Part shown: in pieces, positions 39,998 through 46,735 of the stretch | Numbering within the stretch: the stretch's first letter is position 1 | Layout of the letters: each line of letters opens with the position of its first letter | Assembly (NCBI GenBank): GCA_949288715.1 | Contig: CASELH010000017.1 | Span: 1-46,735 of the forward strand | Direction: 5' to 3' | DNA: 46,735 nt | DNA from: an uncultured Bacteroides sp. | GTDB lineage: Bacteria; Bacteroidota; Bacteroidia; Bacteroidales; Bacteroidaceae | The notes under the pieces: model-generated | The model's database searches: none | What the model saw: the letters and a program-made list of their open reading frames with translations, nothing else | Told to the model about the DNA's origin: nothing | Program-made: the position numbers and the translations under genes

Positions 39998-42538
39998 ATG
40001 AAAAAATACCTGTTTTTAATAGGAGGACTGCTTGCGGCCACCGCCACCCTCCAAGCCCAACAACGGATAACGGCATACAACGCACGCCCGGCCATCAGTA
40101 TCAGCATGCCTCTGCAAGGAGACAGCATCAACTTTACCGGCGAGAAATTCACCGAAACCAACCTGCTGAAGACCAGCATCAGCCTCGACTTCAACCGCCC
40201 CGACTGCCAACGCCTGGAGGCCGACACGGCAGGCTACGTCACCATGGCCAAGGCCAATGAGGGCAACAGCCTGTTTTACCTTTTCTCCACCCATCTGCGT
40301 GCCGAGCGGTTCATGAAGGGCACACTGAACATCTCGTCGCCCGCCCGCCTGGAAGTATTTGTCAACGGCGAGTCCAAGCAAGTCAAAGAGAACTGCGAAG
40401 ACAGCCTCTCGCAAGTGAAACCGGTAGCCGTGAGCCTGCGCATGGAGCCGGAAGCCGATTACGAAGTAGTCATCAAGCTGCTCTCCACACCCGACGACAA
40501 GGCTGCGCCGGCCCTGAAATGCGAGTTCGTGAAAGACAAGGAATACACCGACGTGGCTTGCCTCATCAGTCCCGACCAGAAGAGCCGCCTGTCTCTGCAC
40601 AACACCAACTTCTTCAACCGCGTGGCCTCCGTCTCTTTGTCGCCCGACGGCAAATACCTGAAGACCCGCTACTGGGACTACTACGACCTCGACCACTCGC
40701 GCACCCACACCGAGGTGACGGAAGTAAAGACCGGGCACGTCATTCTGCCCAACGCTCCCGAAAACATGAACTGGATGCCCCGAGGCCATAAGCTATACTA
40801 CACCGTGACAGGGCGGGAAGGAAACGACCTGATAGTGCTCGACCCCGCCACGATGCAAGAAGAAGTGCTGCTGCGCAACATACCCAAAGGCGGCTTTACA
40901 TGGTCGCCCAACAACGACTACCTCATTTACAGCAAAGGGGATGAAGGCGAGAAAGTAGACGGCCCGCTGAAGCGCCTGCTGCACCCCGACGACCGCATCC
41001 CCGGTTCGCGCAGCCGTAGCTACCTGGTGAAGTACGACCTGGCCACCGGCCTGTCCCAGCGGCTGACGTATGGCAGCCACAGCGTCTACCTGAACGACAT
41101 TTCGCCCGACGGCAAGAAGCTGCTGTGCAGCACGTCCAAGTCCAACATCACACAGTGCCCGTTCTCCCTGTCGGCTATTTATGAGATAGACTTGGCCACC
41201 CTCAAGGCCGACACCTTAGTGGCATGGGACGCCTACGTGAACCGTGCATCCTACTCGCCCGACGGCAAGCAACTGTTGGTACTGGGCAGCCCCTCGGCCT
41301 TCGGAGGCATCGGGAAGAATTGCGGCGACCTGCCCATCGCCAACGACTTCGACATCCAAGCCTTCATCATGGATGTGGCAACGAAAGAAGTCAACCCCAT
41401 TACCCGAGACTTCAACCCCGCCATCATCTCCGCACAATGGAACCGCAAGGACGGCTGCATCTACTTCAACACCACCGACAAAGACTGCCAGCACATCTAC
41501 CGCTACACGCCGGAGAAGGCCACCTTCGAGATGCTGCAACTGGAGGAAGACGTCATCTCCTCCTTCAGCGTTGCCGACGACAGCCCCAACACCCTGGCCT
41601 ACATAGGCGGCGGCAACTACAGCGCGGGCGCAGCCTACCTGTACGACGCCAAGAAGAAAGCCTCCACCCTGATTGCCAACCCCATGAAGGCCACCCTGGA
41701 CGGCATTGAACTGGGACACATGGAAGAATGGAACTTCACTGCCGCCGACGGCACCACCATCGAGGGCATGATATGCCTGCCCCCCAACTTCGACCCCAAC
41801 AAGAAATATCCGCTCATCGTATATTACTACGGTGGCACCACCCCCACGACGCGCGGCATCACCAACCCCTATTGCGCCCAGCTGTTTGCCTCGCGCAACT
41901 ACGTGGTCTACGTCATCAACCCGAGTGGAGCCATCGGCTACGGACAAGAGTTCTCCGCCCGCCACGTCAATGCATGGGGCAAGTGGACGGCCGATGAAAT
42001 CATAGAAGGCACCAAGAAGTTCTGCGAAGCGCACCCCTTTGTCAACCCCAAGCGCATAGGCTGCATCGGTGCCTCTTACGGCGGCTTCATGACGATGTAC
42101 CTGCAGACGAAGACCGACCTGTTTGCCGCAGCCGTCTCGCACGCCGGCATCAGCAACGTCACCAGCTACTGGGGCGAAGGCTATTGGGGATACTCCTACA
42201 ACGCCGTTGCCGCTGCCGGAAGCTACCCGTGGAGCGAGCCCGACCTCTTCACCAAGCATGGCGCCCTCTTCAATGCCGACAAGATAAACACGCCCATCCT
42301 CTTGCTGCACGGCACGGTGGACACCAACGTGCCCACGGGCGAGAGCATCCAGCTGTACAACGCGCTGAAGATACTGGGCAAGCCGGTGGAATTCATTACG
42401 GTAGACGGCGAAAACCACTTCATCAGCGACTACGCCAAGCGCGAGTTGTGGCACAACTCCATCATGGCCTGGTTTGCCCGCTGGCTGCAAGACAGCCCGG
42501 AGTGGTGGAACGACCTCTACCCCGAACGGCACTGGTAA
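39998..42538 (+). CDS. Secreted S9-family (prolyl oligopeptidase / DPP-IV-like) peptidase
   Basis: The 846-residue protein has a signal peptide (about 1-21, LQAQ). A long N-terminal region (about 190-560) has the repeated beta-propeller strands of S9 enzymes ('VSLSPDGKYLKTRYWDYY', 'DISPDGKKLL'). The C-terminal alpha/beta-hydrolase domain carries the triad Ser693 in GASYGGF, Asp775 in HGTVDTNVP and His807 in GENHF. It should cleave peptides in the periplasm, probably by removing dipeptides or acting after proline or alanine. It lies 19 bases after the pseudouridine synthase gene and is followed by a T-tract terminator. The true cleavage preference is not visible. Confidence 0.92.
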   Translation: MKKYLFLIGGLLAATATLQAQQRITAYNARPAISISMPLQGDSINFTGEKFTETNLLKTSISLDFNRPDCQRLEADTAGYVTMAKANEGNSLFYLFSTHLRAERFMKGTLNISSPARLEVFVNGESKQVKENCEDSLSQVKPVAVSLRMEPEADYEVVIKLLSTPDDKAAPALKCEFVKDKEYTDVACLISPDQKSRLSLHNTNFFNRVASVSLSPDGKYLKTRYWDYYDLDHSRTHTEVTEVKTGHVILPNAPENMNWMPRGHKLYYTVTGREGNDLIVLDPATMQEEVLLRNIPKGGFTWSPNNDYLIYSKGDEGEKVDGPLKRLLHPDDRIPGSRSRSYLVKYDLATGLSQRLTYGSHSVYLNDISPDGKKLLCSTSKSNITQCPFSLSAIYEIDLATLKADTLVAWDAYVNRASYSPDGKQLLVLGSPSAFGGIGKNCGDLPIANDFDIQAFIMDVATKEVNPITRDFNPAIISAQWNRKDGCIYFNTTDKDCQHIYRYTPEKATFEMLQLEEDVISSFSVADDSPNTLAYIGGGNYSAGAAYLYDAKKKASTLIANPMKATLDGIELGHMEEWNFTAADGTTIEGMICLPPNFDPNKKYPLIVYYYGGTTPTTRGITNPYCAQLFASRNYVVYVINPSGAIGYGQEFSARHVNAWGKWTADEIIEGTKKFCEAHPFVNPKRIGCIGASYGGFMTMYLQTKTDLFAAAVSHAGISNVTSYWGEGYWGYSYNAVAAAGSYPWSEPDLFTKHGALFNADKINTPILLLHGTVDTNVPTGESIQLYNALKILGKPVEFITVDGENHFISDYAKRELWHNSIMAWFARWLQDSPEWWNDLYPERHW

Positions 42539-42576
42539 TGCCGCCGGAAGGCACACCCTGACGGAAACTTTTCGAG

Positions 42577-42615
42577 ACACCCCGATGAAACTCTACAACA
42601 TCAGGGTGTTTTTTT
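42577..42615 (+). terminator. Rho-independent terminator of the S9 peptidase gene
   Basis: ACACCCCGATG (42577-42587) pairs with CATCAGGGTGT (42599-42609) with one mismatch and an 11-base loop, followed by seven T residues. A second left arm, ACACCCTGA at 42553-42561, fits the same right arm perfectly and could compete. Confidence 0.85.
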
Positions 42616-42684
42616 ATGCCCTCCGTGACGAGAGTTATATACCAAAGCTCAATTTATAGATTATTCCCTTATCAACATAAAAAA

Positions 42685-42833
42685 GGAGGTGTGTCAAAGT
42701 CTATGAACGCTTTCAGAATGTTATATATTGGGCACGGATTACGCGGATTTCACGGATTAAGTTTATTAAATCCGCGTTATTCCGCGTAATCCGTGCCTAA
42801 AAGAAAGCATTCAGAAGGTTTTGACACACCTCC
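42685..42833. repeat. Composite nested palindromic repeat (ATCCGCG core)
   Basis: The outer arms GGAGGTGTGTCAAA (42685-42698) and its exact complement (42820-42833) enclose an inner pair, GGCACGGATTACGCGGA (42731-42747) with its exact complement (42781-42797), around an AT-rich centre. The outer shell is the TGTGTCAAA type also used by copy C at 21905. With the terminator it fills the 325-base gap 42539-42863. Confidence 0.85.
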
Positions 42834-42863
42834 ACAATTATTCTTCCCGGCACGGGCACCACA

Positions 42864-44486
42864 CTATGCCTGCATATAGGCTGCCGCAGCCTCCGCGCAA
42901 CGCTCGCCGTCTATACCGGCCGAAACGATGCCGCCCGCATAGCCGGCCCCCTCCCCGCAGGGGAAAAGACCTTGCAGACGCACATGCTGCAGCGTGTCCT
43001 TGTCGCGCAGGATGCGCACAGGCGACGAAGTGCGCGTCTCCACCCCTATCATCACCGCCTCGTTAGTGAGGAAGCCACGGGCATTGCGCCCGAAAATGCG
43101 GAAACCCTGCGCCAGCCTGCGGGCTATGAAACCCGGCATCCAGAAGTGCAAGGGAGAAGCCACCAGCCCCGGTGCATACGAGCTCTCAGGCAGGTCGGCG
43201 CTCAGCCTGCCGTTGCAGAAGTCTGCCATGCGCTGTGCCGGTGCTGTCTGCTTCCGGTTGCCCTGCAGCCAGCATAGGCGTTCCAGGTGTTCCTGGAAAA
43301 GCATCATTTTTAATGAAGAATGAAGAATGAAGGATGAAGCATTTGCAGCAGAGTCGTCGCCCGGTAATTCTTCATTCTTAATTCTTAATTCTTCATTCCC
43401 CAAGTCTTCCGGATGTAGCTCCACCACCATCCCGCTGTTGCTCCAGCGCGAACCGCGGTTACTGGGACTCATGCCGTTCACCACAATCTGCTCCGGGCCG
43501 CTGGCCGCGGGCACCACGAAGCCACCGGGACACATGCAGAAGCTGTACACGCCGCGCCCCTCCACCTGGGTAACAAAGCTATACTCGGCGGCAGGCAGAT
43601 ACTTGCCCCGCCCATCACGGCTGTGATACTGTATCCTGTCTATCAGTTGCGCCGGATGCTCCAAACGGACACCCACGGCTATGCCTTTTGCCTCAATCTC
43701 CACCCCGTGCGCCGCCAACCAGCGGTACACATCCCTTGCCGAATGGCCTGTGGCAAGGATAACCGGCCCTTGGAAGGTCTTGCCGGTATTCGTCTCGATG
43801 CCCCGCACCTTGTCGCCCTCCACCAGCAAGGCATCCATGCGGGTCTCGAAGTGCACCTCGCCGCCACATTGCAGAATGGTGTTGCGCATCGCCTCGATGA
43901 CGCGCGGCAGCTTGTCCGTCCCGATGTGCGGGTGGGCATCCACCAAGATGGCAGGCGACGCGCCATGCTGGCAGAACACGTTCAGTATCTTGTCCACATT
44001 GCCCCGCTTCTTGCTGCGGGTGTATAGCTTGCCATCGGAGTAAGCCCCCGCGCCTCCCTCGCCGAAGCTGTAGTTCGATTCCGGGTCCACACCTTGCGTG
44101 CGGCTTATCTGTGCCAGGTCTTTCTTGCGGGCACGCACATCCTTGCCACGCTCCACAACGATGGGGCGCAGCCCTAACTCTATCAGTCTGAGGGCGGCAA
44201 ACAGTCCGCCCGGGCCTGCGCCTACCACCACTACCTGGGGGCGCCCTTCCACATTATGGTATAAGGTTCGCTGAAATTCCTCTTCGGCCGGCACCTCGTC
44301 CACATAGACACGCACCGAAAGGTTGACATAAATAGTGCGCTGCCGGGCGTCAATACTCCGCCGGACGATGCGGACGGCAGTCATGTGGTTCATGTCGAGT
44401 CCTTTTTCCCCCGCAATGTATGCCTTCAAGTGTTGCTCGCAAGCTGCCGTTTCAGGAAGTACCCTCAATTGGTATTCGTGTATCAT
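42864..44486 (-). CDS. NAD(P)/FAD-dependent oxidoreductase with repeat-derived insertion
   Basis: The 540-residue protein has a GxGxxG FAD-binding motif (GAGPGG, 89-94) after an N-terminal domain of about 80 residues. The rest follows a conserved family of bacterial FAD-dependent oxidoreductases: 'NYSFGEGGAGAYSDGKLYTR', 'ILATGHSARD', and the terminal 'GEGAGYAGGIVSAGIDGERCAEA' that contacts FAD. The physiological substrate of this family is not well defined. Residues 363-393 (starting GNEELRIKNEEL) are encoded by the intergenic GAATTAAGAATG repeat, inserted in frame between 'HPED' and 'MMLFQEH'. There is a -7 box upstream. Cytoplasmic location is likely, since no signal peptide is seen. Confidence 0.87.
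   Translation of the reverse strand: MIHEYQLRVLPETAACEQHLKAYIAGEKGLDMNHMTAVRIVRRSIDARQRTIYVNLSVRVYVDEVPAEEEFQRTLYHNVEGRPQVVVVGAGPGGLFAALRLIELGLRPIVVERGKDVRARKKDLAQISRTQGVDPESNYSFGEGGAGAYSDGKLYTRSKKRGNVDKILNVFCQHGASPAILVDAHPHIGTDKLPRVIEAMRNTILQCGGEVHFETRMDALLVEGDKVRGIETNTGKTFQGPVILATGHSARDVYRWLAAHGVEIEAKGIAVGVRLEHPAQLIDRIQYHSRDGRGKYLPAAEYSFVTQVEGRGVYSFCMCPGGFVVPAASGPEQIVVNGMSPSNRGSRWSNSGMVVELHPEDLGNEELRIKNEELPGDDSAANASSFILHSSLKMMLFQEHLERLCWLQGNRKQTAPAQRMADFCNGRLSADLPESSYAPGLVASPLHFWMPGFIARRLAQGFRIFGRNARGFLTNEAVMIGVETRTSSPVRILRDKDTLQHVRLQGLFPCGEGAGYAGGIVSAGIDGERCAEAAAAYMQA
43311..43397. repeat. Palindromic repeat shell inserted within a coding sequence
   Basis: The left arm (about 43311-43338) and right arm (43366-43397) are inverted copies of the AATGAAGAATTAAGAATG shell of copies A and B, separated by about 28 bases. 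The element lies inside the FAD oxidoreductase gene and keeps its frame open, encoding residues 364-392. Confidence 0.85.
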
Positions 44487-44497
44487 AAGTAAGTGTA

Positions 44498-44505
44498 CAA
44501 AATTA
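44498..44505 (-). promoter_or_regulatory. -7 box of the FAD oxidoreductase gene
   Basis: The minus strand reads TAATTTTG, 11 bases before the start codon at 44486, leaving a very short leader. No clear -33 TTTG is visible. Confidence 0.4.
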
Positions 44506-44507
44506 AT

Positions 44508-44660
44508 GATAATTTATCTGTTAGTGTTTAGCGTTTAGCGTTTAGTGATTAATACGCTGTGGTAACTGAATTCTCCTCCTCCGGGGAATCAGTTACCACC
44601 TCCTTATTGCACGTATTAATCACTTATCACTAACCACTCATAAACTAAATTCCCATTTAT
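44508..44660. repeat. Composite nested palindromic repeat, copy D (collapsed core)
   Basis: The innermost arms GGTAACTGAATTC (44561-44573) and GAATCAGTTACC (44586-44597) retain only the outer ends of the CCTCCTCC core. They are enclosed by a perfect 13-bp pair, AGTGATTAATACG (44544-44556) with its complement (44612-44624), and by TGATAATTTATC and AAATTCCCATTTATC frame ends. A TTTAGCG triplication lies at 44526-44543. It fills the 216-base gap between the FAD oxidoreductase and radA. Confidence 0.8.
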
Positions 44661-44702
44661 CGTATAAGCTAAATATGATAAGTTACTTATCCGTTCACAG
44701 TT

Positions 44703-46070
44703 TTATCCGAACAGTGCCCTGAAGGCCTCTTCCACCTTGCGCACGGGCACCAGTTCTATTTTCGTTTTCTTTGCGTTCAATCCTTGCAAGTTATGCTTGG
44801 GCAAGACAAAGCGTTTGAATCCCAGTTTCTCCGCCTCGCCGATGCGCTGCTCAATGCGGTTCACGGGGCGTATCTCGCCCGAAAGCCCCACTTCGCCCGC
44901 CATGCACACCTCCGCCTCAATGGCCACGTCCATGTTGCTGCTCAATATGGCGCTGATGACGGCCAGGTCTATGGCAGGGTCGTTCACCTTCAGCCCACCG
45001 GCAATGTTCAGGAACACGTCTTTCTGCGCCAGCTTGAAGCCCACCCGCTTTTCCAGAACGGCCAGCAGCATGTTCATGCGGCGGATGTCAAAGCCCGTGG
45101 CCGAACGCTGCGGATTGCCGTACACTGCACTGCTCACCAGTGCCTGTGTCTCTATCAGAAAAGGCCGTATGCCCTCCAGCGCCGAGGCAATGGCCACCCC
45201 GCTCATACCCTCGTGGTCCTGGCTAAGCAACAGCTCCGACGGATTGCTCACCTGTCTCAAGCCGTCTTGCCGCATCTCGTAGATGCCCAGCTCGGCGGTA
45301 CTGCCAAAACGGTTCTTTATGCTGCGCAAAATGCGGTACATGTAATGCTGGTCGCCCTCAAACTGCAGCACCGTGTCCACAATGTGCTCCAGCACCTTGG
45401 GCCCCGCAATGCTGCCCTCCTTGTTGATATGCCCGATGAGGATAACCGCCGTATGAGACTCCTTGGCAAAGCGGAGAATAGAGGCCGAACACTCCCTCAC
45501 CTGGGCGATGCTGCCCGGCGAGGAATCCAGCAAGTCGGTCGAAATAGTCTGTATGGAGTCTATGACCACCAGGTCGGGCTGCACGTTCTTGATGTGCACA
45601 TAAATCTGCTCGAGCGATGTCTCGCACACTATCAGGCAATTGCCCGACGTTCCCGACAGGCGGTCGGCACGCAGCTTCAGCTGCCGCACGCTCTCCTCGC
45701 CCGACACGTAGAGCACACGTTTCTCGGGCATGCGTAGCACCGTCTGCAGCACCAGCGTAGACTTGCCTATGCCCGGCTCGCCCCCTATCAGCACCAGCGA
45801 GCCCTGCACCAGTCCGCCGCCCAGCACGCGGTTCAGTTCCTGGTCGTGCAGGTCGATGCGCGGCTCTTCTCCGCCCTCCACCTCACCGATGGGCTGTGGT
45901 CTGGACTTCATCCGCTCCACTCCCGGCGCTGGGCGCTTGGCCGCGGGCTCCGGCCTTACCACTTGCTCCACATACGTGTTCCACTGCCCGCACGCGGGGC
46001 ACTTCCCCACCCACTTGGGCGACTCCTGCCCGCAATGGCTGCATACATATACTGTTTTTTCCTTAGCCAT
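44703..46070 (-). CDS. radA: DNA repair protein RadA
   Basis: ATG 46070 is chosen over the upstream frame start at 46223, because it begins MAKEKTVYVCSHCG, the normal RadA N-terminus. The 455-residue protein has a zinc finger (Cys10, Cys13, Cys24, Cys27), a RecA-like ATPase core with Walker A GEPGIGKST (97-105), the RadA-specific KNRFG motif (252-256), and a C-terminal Lon-like domain ending in 'FRALFG'. RadA processes recombination intermediates by driving branch migration. A -7 box precedes it, and it appears to be a single-gene unit bordered by composite repeats on both sides. Confidence 0.96.
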   Translation of the reverse strand: MAKEKTVYVCSHCGQESPKWVGKCPACGQWNTYVEQVVRPEPAAKRPAPGVERMKSRPQPIGEVEGGEEPRIDLHDQELNRVLGGGLVQGSLVLIGGEPGIGKSTLVLQTVLRMPEKRVLYVSGEESVRQLKLRADRLSGTSGNCLIVCETSLEQIYVHIKNVQPDLVVIDSIQTISTDLLDSSPGSIAQVRECSASILRFAKESHTAVILIGHINKEGSIAGPKVLEHIVDTVLQFEGDQHYMYRILRSIKNRFGSTAELGIYEMRQDGLRQVSNPSELLLSQDHEGMSGVAIASALEGIRPFLIETQALVSSAVYGNPQRSATGFDIRRMNMLLAVLEKRVGFKLAQKDVFLNIAGGLKVNDPAIDLAVISAILSSNMDVAIEAEVCMAGEVGLSGEIRPVNRIEQRIGEAEKLGFKRFVLPKHNLQGLNAKKTKIELVPVRKVEEAFRALFG

Positions 46071-46094
46071 GTTTCTGCTTTGGTTAATGTCTTG

Positions 46095-46102
46095 CAAAGG
46101 TA
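46095..46102 (-). promoter_or_regulatory. -7 box of radA
   Basis: The minus strand reads TACCTTTG followed by C, a perfect TAnnTTTG, 25 bases before the RadA start codon. This also supports the start at 46070 rather than 46223. The -33 element is not obvious. Confidence 0.65.
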
Positions 46103-46305
46103 GTGTTTTTCCCGCATAACCGGCTTGGCCACCTTGCAGAAATGCGCCACTGTTCTGAATTTTCCCCGCTGGCATTGCTGCTTCACAGTGTTCAGATTGT
46201 GCGCACTCACGACCAACGCCCATTTGTCATATGGCTCATTTTGCGACTTTTTTATAGCAACTTTTTCAGCTTTATCATTTTTACGAAAAAAATGCCAAAA
46301 CAATC

Positions 46306-46534
46306 AACAAGAAGCATCTCTCACATAATAGGAGATTCTTCACACCCCCTCTTGCCTCCCCCGTTCTCGGGGGAGAACAATGTTCAGACTATACCTTAAT
46401 GAAATAATCAAAAGAGGTTTTGAGCGAAGCTAATGACAGATACATGACGCAGTTATTAAAAATCTGCGGTCATCTGCGCCCGTCTGCGTCATCTGCATGC
46501 CATCGCACACACAGCGCAGCCCGCTAAATTATCA
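46306..46534. repeat. Composite nested palindromic repeat near the right edge
   Basis: It combines GAAGCATCTC...GGAGATTCTTCAC (46311-46343) with the small hairpin CTCCCCCGTTCTCGGGGGAG, then GTTCAGAC, and after a spacer the ATCTGCG-rich arm 46461-46505 ending CAGCGCAGCCCGCTAAATTATCATTTT. The last 35 bases match the reverse complement of 26665-26700. Compared with 26665-26950 the GAAGCATCTCC block is inverted relative to the ATCTGCG block. With the radA promoter it accounts for the 472-base gap 46071-46542. Confidence 0.75.
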
Positions 46535-46542
46535 TTTTGTTC

Positions 46543-46735
46543 TCAGTTGTCATGCACCAGCCGGATGTACCAGTCTCCCGCAATCCGTTTGTACAGCGTG
46601 GTGTCGTTGTATGCCCTGCGGTAGATTTCGTTCAAGTCCCCGTGTTCCGTGACGTGCGTGTCGGGATTGCTTCCCAGCCCCGGGTCGTACACGAAGTCCT
46701 TGCTTGTGCCGCCCGTCGAGTAGCCGTGCGAGAAG
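46543..46735 (-). CDS. 3' end of an unrecognised gene (partial)
   Basis: The minus strand reads without stops from the window edge to TGA at 46543-46545, giving the last 64 residues of a protein. The segment contains 'FSHGYSTGGTSKDFVYDPG', 'LNEIYRRAYNDTTLYKRI' and ends 'DWYIRLVHDN'. It is rich in Asp, Gly and Tyr, suggesting a secreted or surface protein, but I do not recognise the family. The N-terminal part and start lie outside the window. The composition matches neighbouring coding sequence, and the frame ends just before a composite repeat. Confidence 0.6.
   Translation of the reverse strand, partial: FSHGYSTGGTSKDFVYDPGLGSNPDTHVTEHGDLNEIYRRAYNDTTLYKRIAGDWYIRLVHDN

Noticed and set aside
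46071-46223. Upstream extension of the RadA frame
   Set aside because: It passes through the -7 box at 46095-46102, and the protein from 46070 already has the complete zinc-finger start of RadA.

Overview
The window looks like a chromosomal segment of a gut Bacteroidales species (Bacteroides or a close relative). The evidence is a SusC/SusD pair with a neighbouring surface lipoprotein, Bacteroides-type -7 boxes (TAnnTTTG) before many genes, short lipobox signal peptides, a DUF6377-type membrane regulator, and family-level similarity of almost every protein to Bacteroides homologues. No database search was possible, so the species is not assigned.

Layout. (1) Positions 1-309 hold what looks like an insertion-sequence end joined to the last part of a GH3 gene, followed with ATGA overlap by a GH43 gene. 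(2) Positions 2043-14783 on the minus strand are a polysaccharide utilization locus (PUL). In transcription order it encodes a small secreted protein, SusC, SusD, a surface lipoprotein, a serine-type sulfatase, a GH51 arabinofuranosidase and a GH3 enzyme. (3) Positions 15338-17074 (minus) encode a membrane-spanning DUF6377 regulator. (4) Positions 17796-36906 (plus) are a run of secreted glycosidases: GH5, GH3 (BglX type), a GH35-like/DUF5597 enzyme, GH3, a Sde182/DUF1593 protein, GH106, GH43 and a GH2 beta-galactosidase. (5) From 37022 onward the genes are housekeeping or unrelated: GNAT acetyltransferase, initiator tRNA-fMet, TetR regulator, FabG, an RluA-family pseudouridine synthase, an S9 peptidase, a FAD oxidoreductase, RadA, and the 3' end of an unknown gene.

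How the parts fit. SusC/SusD and the surface lipoprotein would capture and import oligosaccharides. GH5 is the only clear endo-acting candidate. The other enzymes are exo-acting activities expected to remove arabinofuranose, xylose, glucose, galactose and rhamnose, and the sulfatase would remove sulfate. No GH10, GH30, GH31, GH28 or GH53 gene is visible, so simple xylan, complete xyloglucan or pectin-backbone breakdown is not supported from this window alone. A heteroglycan or glycoside rich in beta-linked glucose and galactose with arabinose and rhamnose decorations is an inference.

The most unusual signal is outside the genes. Most long intergenic gaps hold nested, modular palindromic repeats. 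Small hairpin heads, 'shell' inverted repeats and exchangeable cores are combined differently at seven sites, and in one case the core is flipped inside an unflipped frame. The same shell sequence is inserted in frame inside the FAD oxidoreductase gene, where it encodes about 31 extra residues.
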